Shown piece by piece: positions 34,401 through 49,005 of a stretch of 60,000 bases of DNA. The stretch is from NCBI RefSeq assembly GCF_026151205.1, contig NC_087075.1, positions 14,027,628 through 14,087,627 of the forward strand. The letters run 5' to 3'. This stretch comes from Bolinopsis microptera (lineage: Eukaryota > Ctenophora > Tentaculata > Lobata > Bolinopsidae). A model generated the notes under the pieces. That model made no database searches, was not told where the DNA came from, and worked only from the letters and a program-made list of their open reading frames with translations. The position numbers and the translations under genes are program-made. Numbering within the stretch: the stretch's first letter is position 1; each line of letters starts with the position of its first letter.

Positions 34401-37400
34401 GGCATATTTTGGCCATTTTGTGAGGCGTTTAGCCATTTTAGCATTTTTTTTCTTCCTATATTGAACAATGTTCGTTTTGTTTGATGAATACTATTCTTTA
34501 AACATCTTCTGTCATACTGTTGCCAGAAGTTCTCACCAAAATGCAAACTTAGTTCAAAAATTTGAAAACAAATTTTGGCCATTTTGTGAGGCGTGTAGCC
34601 ATTTTAGCATTTTTTTCTTCCTATACTGAACAATGTTCGTTTTGTTTGATGAATACTATTCTTTAAACATCTTCTGTCATACTGGTGCCAGAAGTTCTCA
34701 CCAAAATGTAAACTTAGTTCAAAAATTTGAAAACAAATTTTCAGTGCTCAAAATTTCTACATAAACAGTCATATTTATGCCAGAAAATGTGGTCCTAGTT
34801 GATGATTTCACCACAGAAGTGTTGCCAGAAGACTTTTGTTTCATATGGTATCCACAAAACCTACCAGTCTTATATAAAAATTAGTTACAAAAACATTTAC
34901 AAATTTGGCCATTCTGTGAGGCTAGCCATTCTGTGAGGCATTTACCCGTACGTAATTAAACTGGATATAAAAAACAAACACCAAACACTCCCAATCATCT
35001 TCAAGAATGTAGTCCTGTATACACCCAACGTATGCCTTGTCCAGAGGCAGGCTTTCATTCTGTGGGCTATTTAGGTCCAGCCTCTCTAAAAATTTGAATT
35101 TAAAACAAAAAATGTTATTTTTTAAATTCAATTCATTAACCCACTTATTCTCAACAGTTCTTCCAGGCCCGGTAGCTCAGGTCTGTTCCATGGGTGAGAC
35201 TAGTTGCGCAGGAGCCTGATCCAGAATTTGCGCCGGTCTCCTTAAAATGGGCTGCACCATTGTGTTCCTTCGGACGGGAACTTCCCCCAAACTTGAGACT
35301 CTTTCTGCTACCGAGAGTGCTACATACTCCGAGTTAGTTGATAGACGTTGAACCCGACCTCTGGTAGAGTGTGGAGGTTCAGCTGGAACATATTCAGGCT
35401 CTACCTGAACATCGTCAACAGGGACAGGAGTATAATTCACGGCACCTGTGTTGAAGTAAGTCCTTTGGTGACCTGATCCTCCCGATGATGAATGCATGGA
35501 ATGCTGACCCACAGAACTTTGTCGTCCGAATCCTTGAGCTCTTCTTACAACAGTAGGGTTGAGAACCAGTTTGATACCAACCTTTGAATTCCTTAGGGCC
35601 TCATCAGAGACAGTCCAAGCGTAGCAGTAATCGGCTGGATCTTGGATGTCATCAATGGTTTGGTAGTCATGGTCTGCTTCCGAATTTTCGTCAATATATG
35701 AGAACACATTGGTTGCAGCTGCTATCTGCCTCTCGTATAAAACTGGAACTGGAGGAACGGGGATTTTAGGAACTGGATCTATTTGGGACCCTTCTGGTTC
35801 AGATCGCTGGAACTGTAGAATTCCTCTGCGCTTTCTCCAGACAGCAATGGTTATGAGGACTAGTGCAGATAATACTGCAGCGCCCATGATGGAACTGATG
35901 ACTGCGATACTCGGACCGGTTATACCTTTAGTTTTAGGAGGGGAGCATGACTCCTCAGTGCAGGGTACCTTTGTCTCTGGTGGAAATGTTCCTTCATCTT
36001 CTCCTTTATTTGTGTTTATTGTTATTATAAACGTTTTTTGGCATTCTCGAATATGAGAGTCAAAGTTATTGTTCCTGATTGTACAGATAACCATTCCTGG
36101 TTGAGATGTGTCGTTTATTAACAACTTTCTTGTTGTTTTAAATTCATAGTTCCCTTTATATGAAGTTTCAGAGTCGGATCTTCTTTTCATCAATTGGAAT
36201 TGTTCCCCTTGGGTCTCCCACTCAGCTGTCATATCAGGTGCCCCATAACCAATACACGTCAGCAAACGTTCCTCACCTTGCCTGACGAATAGTGTTTCTA
36301 TACATAAGTTGTTGTTTGCTGTCAATGACTCCTTTGAATTTGACCTATGAAAAAGATCAGGCTCGCAGACAATGCCTGGAACGGAAGAAGAGCAGAAATT
36401 GAACATGCTTGCCCCGAATGTTTTGAAAATCTTTGGAATTTTCAAGTTTTCCTTCCAATTTTCAGATCTGTCATGATAAAAGTGGTAGAAAATATTCTTG
36501 TTTTCAAGAATATTTCCAAAGATCTTGATCATGTATATGTTTTCAGCCATTTCGTCGCTGAAAATATTGTCATTACATTATCTAAGTGGTTCATTTTACA
36601 GAGTTTCTAGGCATTCATGTATCAGGATTTAAAATGTGAACCTGTTCTATGTAAGTAAATAATAAAGGAGATTATAAAGGAGATTATATTGGATATTATA
36701 AGGGAGATTATGAAGGAGATTATAAAGGAGTTAAACCAACCTCCCAAGCAGTTGAAGGGTAAGTTTAGAATTTTCTGTTACATTCAGATTAAACCCTTCC
36801 TTTCCAAATGATTCCTTTCCAATCCTGCTGGACAGGAACATCTTATTTCTGGTAAACTCTATCCTTATCACAGCATCATAATCTTCCACACCACGGAGCC
36901 CGTTTCCTTTACTATCACCTTCGATCTCCTCGTGGTTGATAAGGAATTCCAAGACACCTTCATTAGGGATCTGCTCACTTGTCACTGTAAAAATCCCGTT
37001 AAAGACAGTAGGACGGTTGAGGGCTATTAGTCCTGTTTTGGAAAGTTGGCTTTGGTCCAAGATTGGCTCACAGAATAGCTCGGATGCGGTACAATACACA
37101 CTAGAAATGATCCAGAAAAGAATTGAGAACACCATTTTGCAAGATTAATTTTAGTTTTTAAGATCAGGTTTGAAAAGCAAAAGAAAATGTCCAGGATGAA
37201 AATTAGACTGCAATAAGGTTTACGTCACAGAAATTTGATATAGAATTGCTGCTTTCTACTCTTAGTAAGAATACGGGTTGAGACTTGACTTCAGCTTTGG
37301 TTGTTATCAGTAAAATCTTAGGAAATAATTAAGGACACTTAGCGGGAGTTCGTATTACATAAAATAACAAATAGTAGCTCCGGATCACACTACTATATTA

Positions 37401-40400
37401 CAAAATACCCATTATGAGAAGAAAAGGAGGAAAAACTAAAATGATGTAACTATAATTATAGTATAATATAGTGAGTTCCAAAGCTCTTACGTTAGGAGAC
37501 ATTTATCTGAAATATTTGTGCTGGTTTTTATCTATAATTAATAGATCGGCATTCTGAGGTGACATTTGAGACAGCTAGAATTGATCAATCAGCTTCCAGC
37601 ATTGACCCATTTAATCCCAAAATAGCTGTCACATGTCAAAATAATTTTTTTTCTCATCAGAAATCAGAATCCGTACCTATCCAGCAATAAATTTGAGACA
37701 CAGGAATTTGAAAAACAGGAACATTTTCTTTTAAAGTTTAAACAAATAATATTCAAAATTATAAAATGTTAGCGTATTACGTTACAGAACATTACGAAAA
37801 TATTGTATCTAAAAGAATTAACTAAATATCACCATAGCACAGTTTAACAAAGTCTTGATAATCATCCAAGAAAAAATTTCAATCAAACAAAATTTTATAA
37901 ATTTTCGCTTAATTAAAATCTTTGTCAATTTTGTTATTAGGTTTATGCACAAAGCCCTTGCTATTGCTAGTCTTCTGAAGAGATTGACTTTGCAGTGCCT
38001 AACAGATCATTCTCACTTGCTCCCTTCTCAACGACTCAGTGTCTTTCTGAGTGTCTTTCTGAGTGTCTTTCTGAGTGTCTTTCTGAGTGTCTTCCTTCTC
38101 AGCTTAACTTAACCTGATCAATATTGACGTGTAAATTTTGAATTAATAGTTGGATATTTTCTTCCTGTGCAAGAACAAACGATGGTCAATTAGATATTAA
38201 TGACTACCTGTTGATAGCTTGCAGAATTCTTCAGCACAACAATCTGAATACTTAGATAGTGATAACTTAATGTAACATGACTTACTTTTGAAACAGCTTC
38301 AGGAATATCTCCTTGTTCTCTTTTCCTTGCATTATCTTTTCTCACATCAGGGATGTTTACATGGGAAATTAGTTATAATACGTATGAATTGAATCTAATT
38401 CAGTTGATATTTCCTAGAAAGTAACTAAGTAGTTAGTAAGTTAAAGGATATTATTTGAACAATTCACCCCTAACCACGTCCCTTAGGTTACGTGTGAATA
38501 GTTCTCATGTCTCATCAAATATTTTACTGCTAAAATATCAAGAGTGCAAACAGTGAGATTAAGAGAAAAAAATCAAACTTCCAATTAAAAGAAAATATCA
38601 AAAACTGACCTAGTTTATTACACGAAGGTGGTTCCCCCGGAGCGAGCAGACCATCTTCACAAGTAACAGTCCTTTCGCCTACGTTAAGGTGACTTCTCGG
38701 GCAGCTGAAAGTAACACTGGTACCTTCATTTACTGGCAGTGGAGGTTCCATGGTAACTGCAGCCCAGTTCTTTTACTCAGCCAAGCTGGAGCAGCGGGCT
38801 GAAATTATTTTTTAAATAAAATAAATTCTGTATTTATTGCATATTTTTGCATATTTATTGCATTACGCATATAATTCCAATGACATCAGATAATTTTCAT
38901 TACTTTTGATAAGTCACATCCTCTAGTCTCTAGGTATCATTGAGTTTAAAACATCTTTCATACGAGAATATACAATATTGAATTGAATAGTAACCTTTTT
39001 TGCCGAATATAGCGATTTCGGCCACCGTAACGGTTTTTCCACTGGTACTAATATCTGTTAGTTTGACCACATCACCGTATTGACATCCGGTCTTCGGAGG
39101 AAAGGACTGATCACCAGGGGGTACATTCTTATAATCCACTGTGAGCTGGAATCTGGCACATTTTTCAGAGTCTTTCTCATCTTGAAATTCGCATTCACTG
39201 CAGTTCTCTTCAGAGCAAGTCCATTTGAACTGGTTAGTTTCACTATTCGGGTTAAACTCGATTACATACTCAACACAGTAGATATCTTTTAGTGTTATTT
39301 CCATCCACAGTTCACCGTCCTTGCCAGGAGTTCTTTGTGCTATAGCTTGAGTGCTTAGATACCGATCTACAGCCAGGCCTGCATGTGTAGGTGTAGTGCC
39401 ATCTTTAGACACCGCATTTCTGGATTGTTTTATGCCGTATGGGATTGCTTCATTATCCGCTCTGATCCTCTGCACTGCTCCATCACAGGAGGGAAGTGGA
39501 CAGGCTAAGAACAAGAGAGCTGTGTACTGTAACATTATATTGACATTGTCGAAGATTCTGTAGGACGAAACAATGGTTATCAGTGATCAGTGTTAATTAA
39601 AAAGGAGGTTCAGAGTGGCTCTAGGGAACATCTACTGATGAAGTAGCTATCAAGAGAGCCATTCCAGTGGCGCAGGTGGCTCACGTGTCACATAGCCAAC
39701 AGAAAAGAAACATGATGAATAGTTCTTACAGCACTAGGGTATCAGCCCCTACTTTTGTTTCTGGACGTGAAGGTGGTAATGATTTCACCAACTTAAATCC
39801 GAATGGAAGGTTGGCGGATGATGAGCCTAATCAATAGCCCTTGACTACTGCATGAGACAAGCCTTAAGCAAGCATCCTGAAATAGGATTTACCATTAAGC
39901 CTTATCGGAGTAGGAGAGTCAAGGCGGAGAAGATAACAGACACTGGTTTTGCAGATGACATTGCTCTGATAGCAGATACTGCAAAGGAGGCAGAGATGCT
40001 GATGCTAGAGGTAGAAAGAGTTGCTGCTACAGTGGGACTTAAAATGAATGAAGGGAAAACCAAATTCATTACTCAGAACATCGAGAACCCTGATACCATC
40101 AAGTCCCTGGGTAACAACACAATAGAGCACGTGGAAGACTTTACCTATCTTGGTTCTAGAATCAGAGACAGTGAGAGTGATATCAGAGTTAGGAAAGGAA
40201 GAGCATGGGGAGCATGCCACACTCTCAAAAAACTTTGGAAATCTAACCTTAGAAAGTCTATCAAGACCAGAGTGTTCACAGCACTAGTCGAGTCGGTGCT
40301 TTTATACGGTTCTGAGACTTGGACTATGACGAAAAGGCTGGAGAAGATGGTTGATGGTTGCTATACACGAATGTTAAGAATGGCCCTTAACATCAATCAA

Positions 40401-41506
40401 TATCGAGACCATGTCAGCAACCACAGTCTGTACGGTGATCTTCCTAAAGTCAGCTCCAAGATAACCCAACGAAGGCTCAGACTTGCAGGTCATGCTCACC
40501 GACATCCGGAGCTGACACTGAACAAACTGATCCTCTGGAAGCCGAGTCATGGGCATACTAACAGGGGGCGACCTTACCTAACACTACTAGATAACCTAAA
40601 AGCAGATACTGGGCTGAAATCAGTAGATGAGATAGCTAGACTGATGGAGGACAGAAAGCTGTGGAGAACTGTTGTCAATGGATCTCGGGAATACTACCCG
40701 CCTTAAGTCAAGTAAGTCAGAGTGGCTGTTTGACTATGAGCGAAATATTTGAAAGTTTTTGAAATAACTTTCTAATTCCAGCTGCTGACTAGATTAAGCA
40801 CTGGATTGAGTAATATAACCGAGGTAACCGAGGTACAAAAACAAGCATGGTTTTACTAAAGAATTAGGCTACGTTTATTGAGCGTAGAAACCCTAAACTC
40901 AATAAAACCTAGTTTTCTACCAAGACTTCCGTTCTTGATATTATGATATTATAACCAACTAGTTTCTGATCTCTAAGAAAAAGGGTGGACTGGCATTATA
41001 TAGTGTTGAAAATGGGGTGTTTAGGAAATAGTGAGTGTGAGACCAGATCATAGCCAAGCACACGACAATTTGAACATCAGGATTAGAGCGAGTACTCAAA
41101 GATGGCAAGATCCCAAGTATGCTGGTAGACTCAACTATACAAGTATAACTATATATTATGTGGAACACATTTGTAGGTACCACCCGTATTCACACTCAGG
41201 ACTGAGTTCAGTCATTTTCCGATACAAGAATGGGGACGGGTTCTATAAACAAAAAAAAACAAACAACACATATATTATGTGGGAATTGGGAAGATAAATA
41301 ACGGGGGCATTATCGCACCTCTCTCAATACCATTAGTGACAGTGTAAAATCCATTATATCGTGGCAGCGGCTCCAGAGAGCTAATAAAATATGGTCAGTA
41401 TTAACCGTGTTATTATAATATGTAGAGGCCCTAAAGGGGTCTGTGTTATAAAGGTAAGGATCCTGCCGGCCATTGTTCAATAGACTATCCTAAGAGATGA
41501 GGTAAG

Positions 41507-41542
<36 letters not shown>

Positions 41543-44500
41543 AAGCGCCCATTAGCTGTGCTCGGGAGAGTTCACAACAATCCCACATCAGCATAGCATT
41601 GTACCTAACATCAAGAGCTCCCAGCCAGACTCCACCTGCTTGTGTTGTGTTAAAATGGTGAGAGTATAATTTTATGTAGTCTAGTGCATTATGTAGATTA
41701 AGAGCTCTCAACCAGAGCCTTAGAGCCTACCCTTATGGTTATTAATCTTTACCTTGATGTCATAGCTGAGAAGGGGGCAGGTCACAAAATACATAAAAGC
41801 TCAATTGTGTTCTGTTAAAATGGAGAGATTGGGACTTTTCACATGTTATGTACGCCAGACTAGGGGGAGGGAGTTGGAAAAGCTTTTTGTAAGAGGGAAA
41901 CATTGATCTCATGATCTGTGAAGAAGTTTAAAACTTTCTGGATGTGTGTAGATATTCACGAGTCTCACACAAACAACTAAATATCCTGATTCCTGGTGTT
42001 AGAAGACATATCACCACGATGTGATAACAGTCTCTGAGGAAATCTGGAGAAAATTGTCAAACTGAATACAACTATGAGATTTTGTTAATTACGAGCGAGA
42101 ATCCTGCCAAATAAACTACTACGAAAGTATGAACTGTTCAATCCTAACCACATCCCTCGATAGGTTAGGAGAAAACAGTTCTTACATGATCTTATCAAAC
42201 GTTAAGTGCTACTTAACAACGATAAACTGACCTATTTTAAGACATGTTGGAGGATCCTCGCTCTTCTCCAGTCTAAGCAGTCCATCCTGGCAGGTACCCG
42301 TCTGACTCCCTTCCTTGAGGTACCTTCTCGGGCAGCTGAAGGTAACACTGGTACCTTCATTTACTGGCAGTGGAGGTTCCATGGTAACTGCAGTCCAGGT
42401 AGCTGACAGGCAACGGGCTGGAAATATCACGTGTTATTTTAATGTCGCTGAAAGATATTTTATCTTTTTAAGTGTCATTAGCCAATAGTACGGATTGGAT
42501 CACCCCTCTAAAAATAGTTAGTTATACGCCTGAATGACTGGGTATCTATCTTTTTAAAATATAATGGAAATCAGCAAGATTCCTTAACCTTTAGTTGCAA
42601 TAACAGCGATTTCAAACACAATGAAATAATCTTTATTGCCTCCAGTTTTCTCAAGTTGCACCCGGTTCCCATGCTTGCACCCAGAATAAGACGGTAGTGT
42701 CTCTGGAAGAACACCCTCAACATAAACCTTGAGCTCAAAAGCATCACAATTGTCTCCTTCGCAGTCACCACAGTTCTCTTGCGAACAGGTCCATTTGAAT
42801 TGAACAGTTTCATCTCTTTCATATTCTATAACCTGCCGAACACAATAGATCTGGTCAAGTGAGACTTTCAGCCATATTCTTTTGTCTGTTCCAGGCTTTA
42901 CTTTGGCGGATGTGGTAAATTCCTTATCAATAGCAAGGGGGCCACCTCTACCATCTCCTACCAGAGACAGTTCCGCAGCGACCAGGGTTGCTTCTCCAGC
43001 AAGGGGGCCACCTCTACCATCTCCTACCAGAGACAGTTCCGCAGCGTCCAGGGTTGCTTCTCCAGCAAGGGGGCCACCTCTACCATCTCCTTCCAGAGAC
43101 AGTTCCGCAGCGTCCAGGGTTGCTTCTCCAGCAAGGGGGCCACCTCTACCATCTCCTACCAGAGACAGTTCCGCAGCGTCCAGGGTTGCTTCTCCAGCAA
43201 GGGGGCCACCTCTACCATCTCCTACCAGAGACAGTTCCGCAGCGTCCAGGGTTGCTTCTCCAGCAAGGGGGCCACCTCTACCATCTCCTACCAGAGACAG
43301 TTCCGCAGCGACCAGGGTTGCTTCTCCAGCAAGGGGGCCACCTCTACCATCTCCTACCAGAGACAGTTCCGTAGCGTCCAGGGTTGCTTCTCCAGCAAGG
43401 GGGCCACCTCTACCATCTCCTACCAAAGACAGTTCCGCAGCGACCAGGGTTGCTTCTCCAGCAAGGGGGCCACTTCTACCATCTCCTACCAGAGACAGTT
43501 CCGCAGCGTCCAGGGTTGCTTCTCCAGCAAGGGGGCCACCTCTACCATCTCCTACCAGAGACAGTTCCGCAGCGTCCAGGGTTGCTTCTCCAGCAAGGGG
43601 GCCACCTCTACCATCTCCTACCAGAGACAGTTCCGCAGCGTCCAGGGTTGCTTCTCCAGCAAGGGGGCCACCTCTACCATCTCTACCAGAGACAGTTCCG
43701 CAGCGTCCAGGGTTGCTTCTCCAGCAAGGGGGCCACCTCTACCATCTCCTACCAGAGACAGTTCCGCAGCGTCCAGGGTTGCTTCTCCAGCAAGGGGGCC
43801 ACCTCTACCATCTCCTACCAGAGACAGTTCCGCAGCGTCCAGGGTTGCTTCTCCAGCAAGGGGGCCACCTCTACCATCTCCTACCAGAGACAGTTCCGCA
43901 GCGACCAGGGTTGCTTCTCCAGCAAGGGGGCCACCTCTACCATCTCCTACCAGAGACAGTTCCGCAGCGTCCAGGGTTGCTTCTCCAGCAAGGGGGCCAC
44001 CTCTACCATCTCCTACCAGAGACAGTTCCGCAGCGTCCAGGGTTGCTTCTCCAGCAAGGGGGCCACCTCTACCATCTCCTTCCAGAGACAGTTCCGCAGC
44101 GACCAGGGTTGCTTCTCCAGCAAGGGGGCCACCTCTACCATCTCCTACCAGAGACAGTTCCGCAGCGTCCAGGGTTGCTTCTCCAGCAAGGGGGCCACCT
44201 CTACCATCTCCTACCAGAGACAGTTCCGCAGCGTCCAGGGTTGCTTCTCCAGCAAGGGGGCCACCTCTACCATCTCCTACCAGAGACAGTTCCGCAGCGT
44301 CCAGGGTTGCTTCTCCAGTTTCTGAAATGAGAGTAAATTTGTCGAGAATTGTACATGCTGATATTAACTGGTAGCTAAAGTAACTACCGATTTAATTACT
44401 CTTCATTACCCTGATCGGTATTAGCGAGACTGATCATAAATTCAAATATCTCTTATTGGCTGAATGTTTGTACAGTAGAACCCTGATTTACCGGGCACCG

Positions 44501-47500
44501 ATTTACTGCAAACCCTGATTTACCGCGGCTATTTCCTTTCTCCCAAACTCCGCGGTAAATCGGGGTATTACTGTTATTGTAACATGATGCAGGTTCTTAT
44601 GAAAATTGAAACAGTCATGACTTTGTAATTGTCAGCATTAGGTGGATCTATAATAAGTGCCGATATTAGTTAATTAAACAGAAAAGTTGATCGATTAACA
44701 ACTTTTATTAAACACTAAAGTTTATTAAACTCGTAAGTTAATTAAACAAAAGTCGAGAATAATTAAAAAGTAATGAAGCCTAAGAAAGGCACGATAAAGT
44801 CCATTTATAAAAACATTAATAATTACCAAGAGACTGGGACGAGGTTAATTGTCGGATTAATAAGAACAACACCAACATTTGTACTTCTACGTCATAATCT
44901 TTTACACTATAAAAAACATCGTTAGGGTTAATGCTATTAATAAATGATTATAAAAAACGTTGTTAATGTTGTTAATGAATGATTATAATGGATGGATTCT
45001 GGTTGAAATCGTTATTAAACTAACTAACCATTAAACAATAATATAATTCGTATCGTAGAAGTATCGATAATTTTGCAGAGGTATACAAAGTATAGACTTA
45101 TAGTTCCATAGTCCATACTCTACCAGAGGAGGTACATTGTGCTCGTAAAGGCAAAGTATGCTGTTTTTTATACCTATTTACACATCCTTTTTCCTAATGA
45201 TATACTTCATTATGTAAATCTAATAGAGTGAGCTTGAGATTAGAGGATTAGTAACCTCACTCTATTGAATATGCATTAGATTCACTCTGATTTAGTCTGT
45301 GTCCAGGTTGCAGTTTTACATAATTGAGAATTAAGTTAAAAACTCCGGATATTACCAAGGAAACCCAGACCTACTTGAGTTGGATCTGCATACCAAAGTG
45401 GTTCTAACAGACGGTTTATTGAAGCTGCTAGATATGCTGGAATGTGGTAGAATGTGGTGGAAGATTTACAAAATCTAGTTGTGAAATGATCGATATTATA
45501 GGGTTTATTGGCAGTGATCCAACACAACACGTGTGTAACTAGGTTTATTTCAGCGTTACATTTGGCAGCAATCCAAAACAACACGTGTGTAACTAGGTTT
45601 ATTTCAGCGTTACATTTGGCAGTGATCCAAAACAATACATGTGTAACTAGGTTTATTTCAGCGTTACATTTGGCAGCAATCCAACACAACACGTGTGTAA
45701 CTATATTTATTTCAGCGTTACATTTGGCAGCGATCCAACACAATACATGTGTAACTAGGTTTATTTCAGCGTTACATTTGGCAGCAATCCAAAACAACAC
45801 GTGTGTAACTAGGTTTATTTCAGCGTTACATTTGGTAGCAATCCAAAACAACACGTGTGTAACTAGGTTTATTTCAGCGTTACATTTGGCAGCAATCCAA
45901 AACAACACGTGTGTAACTAGGTTTATTTCAGCGTTACATTTGGCAGCGATCCAACACAATACATGTGTAACTTGATTTATTTCAGCGTTACATTTGGCAG
46001 CGATCCAACACAATACATGTGTAACTAGATTTATTTCAGCGTTACATTTGGCAGCGATCCAACACAATACATGTGTAACTATATTTATTTCAGCGTTACA
46101 TTTGGCAGCGATCCAACACAATACATGTGTAACTAGATTTATTTCAGCGTTACATTTGGCAGCGATCCAACACAATACATGAGTAACTATATTTATTTCA
46201 GCGTTACATTTGGCAGCGATCCAACACAATACATGTGTAACGAACCAGCTGTTAGATGGTGGAGCTGATTTACACGCGTTTAACAATGATGGAGACACTC
46301 CGCTTCAGATAGCAGGTTTGCTTAACTTCTTTAAAAGCTAAATAAAGTAAACCTTGTGTGTCGCTTCGTCCCCAATCACCTAACGATCCTCTGGTGCAAT
46401 AATCAGTTTTCGTACAAAACGTACTATTTTTTAAACAGCCACACCCCATCAGAACGCAACCAAGACAATTGCATCCTCCGACTAATGAAAGAGCGAGCAA
46501 AGCACAATAAAACCCACGAGCTGCTTACTAAGAAACTGCCCCCAGTCGCTCTGACCGCCTACCCTGCTATTGGGATTGGTCTTATCGGATATATCATAAC
46601 ATGTGACCTTCCTTATCTGCTACCAGTCGTTTATATTGCTATGATCATCCTGATCCAGGTTCGTAAATTTACAAATTTATAACTTTTGTTTGAACAGAGA
46701 TAAGACGATTGTTAAAGAGATAAGACGATTTTTTGGAATGAGAATTATCATCTGTCTTATCAACCCCGCTTTCTTAAGGATGAAAAGATCCAATATTGTG
46801 AGCATAATGTTTTTAGCCAGTTTTACTGCTTTACAGCTTTATGACGTATTAAAAAATCCGAAATATTTAAAATATCCAATTTCTCCAAAATATTCAAAAT
46901 ATCCAACCTCCCAGATATTGCTACTGAAAGTTTGTCTAACAAAGCACGCAGACAACCCCCTACCTCTGGGGATATATTTCGGGCTCCTCTTCTGGAACTA
47001 CGTTACCCTCTACTACCAACTGTCTGAGTATTACTTCGACATATTTTCTGGGTTATTCTTTCTGGTGGTCGCCTTTATTCACATCAGGTTTGCTTAATTT
47101 ATATTCATTATTGAAATTGGTTATGAGGTCATTGAGATGTGATCAAGTAACATACTATATCAAATCTTCTTTCTTTTGATCAAGGTGTGATAATTAATTG
47201 ATTCATAAGACGTAATAAATTGGAGCCATTAACATCATTAAGCTATTAAGATAAGCTAAATGCTAATACTAATATGCTAATGATAAGCTAATTATATGCT
47301 AATTATATGCTAATATATAATCAATCCCTACCAGGAGTTTTATAAGGGTGTGGTCAGGTGACCCGGGTTACCTTGGAAAGGATTTTGATAAGAAAAGACG
47401 TGAGATTCTCTCAATGGCTGAGTCAGGTATGTTGTGTACTACTAATTTGTTAATCCTCACTTACGCCAAATAAACACTTAATAAACTGAATTGATAATTA

Positions 47501-48974
47501 ATTATTTACTTATATTATGATTATTTATTATTAAACCCCATATTTCAGGAACGTTTGAATTGTCCCGGTTCTGTACGACGTGTGTGGTAAAGCGGCCGGT
47601 CCGCAGCAAACACTGTGCTGTTTGTGACAAGTGTGTTGCTAGGTTCGATCATCACTGTCCTTTTGTGGGTAACTGTATAGGTTAGTTCACGTAATTATCG
47701 TTCATAATTAGTTATTAGTCCAGTTAATTATGTAAGTTTGTGCGTATTAAGCAGAATAAATAACTCTTAAAAATGTGACTCTCTTTTTACGAGACTCGAG
47801 AGGTCGGTTTACGGCTACAATAACTTTTGGTCTTCGAATTGTTTTTAGAATGAGTACTTTTGTTTTTGAGTGCGCCTCAATTTGAAATAATGTGCCCCAA
47901 ATGGAAGAATGGTCAATCATGTGTTTAAAAGAGGCATTTTACAACCGGACAATGAATTTTGAAGTTAAATTTTTGGTATTTCTTATACACCGTTTTATCT
48001 TGGTTCATTGAGACATACGTTTATGTCTGTCTGTTATACATCTTTTTAATCCTTTTTAATTCGTCTCTTAACTCGTGACTGACGGACCATTAATGGTAAT
48101 TAACTAATTAATTAGGGTAATTATTTAATTGTCTGCAGGACTACGTAATCACAAGTGGTTTATCCTATATCTGATAACGATATGTATTCAGATCCTCATC
48201 TTTATTCTCGCCGCCTACAACTGTGAGTATTATCTTGGATTTACCAATTCATAGCTGGAGCCTGTAGATTACTATTAGATACATTTATATTTTCTTAATT
48301 ATTAATCGTTAGCGTTGTATCTCCCTAATAATTAAAAAGTTAATTTACATTCAAACTTAACATCAATTACTGATAAATCAAAATTTTAGAACATATTACA
48401 TAATCCCCGGTTCACGTTAGACCGTTATACAATCTAAACCGGGGGTTCCAATTAGTAACCATTTCTCACCCCCGCCCCCCTCTAAACCAACCCCCTCCAC
48501 ACCAGTTTACTCGGAGACATGTTTGTAACCATTTCTCACCCCCCCCCCTCTAAACCAACCCGCCTCCACACCAGTTTACTCGGAGACATGTTACTTCTCA
48601 CCCCCCCCCGGCCCCCCCCCCCCTCCCCTCTAAACCAACCACACCAGTTTACTCGGAGACATGTTACTTCTCACCCCCCCCCCCCCCCCGGCCCCCCCCC
48701 CCCCCCCCCCTCCCCTCTAAACCAACCACACCAGTTTACTCGGAGACATGTTACTTCTCACCCCCCCGGCCCCCCCCCCCCCTCCCCTCTAAACCAACCA
48801 CACCAGTTTACTCGGAGACATGTTACTTCTCACCCCCCCGGCCCCCCCCCCCCTCCCCTCTAAACCAACCACACCAGTTTACTCGGAGACATGTTTGTAA
48901 CCATTTCTCACCCCCCCCCCCCTCTAAACCAACCCGCCTCCACACCAGTTTACTCGGAGACATGTTACTTCTCA

Positions 48975-49005
<31 letters not shown>

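Noticed and set aside
35160-35200. tRNA-like GGCCCGGTAGCTCAGG
   Set aside because: Resembles an A box but lies at the 3' end of the Ig receptor coding exon on the other strand, with no B box at the right distance.
42882-44330. 482-codon plus-strand open frame
   Set aside because: It is the antisense of the 66-bp repeat array in lectin gene B; a repeat unit divisible by three keeps several frames open, and there is no start, signal or domain on this strand.
45336-46298. 320-codon minus-strand open frame with repeated [16 protein letters not shown] units
   Set aside because: Shadow of the 54-bp array whose plus strand continues into a true ankyrin exon; no homology on the minus strand.
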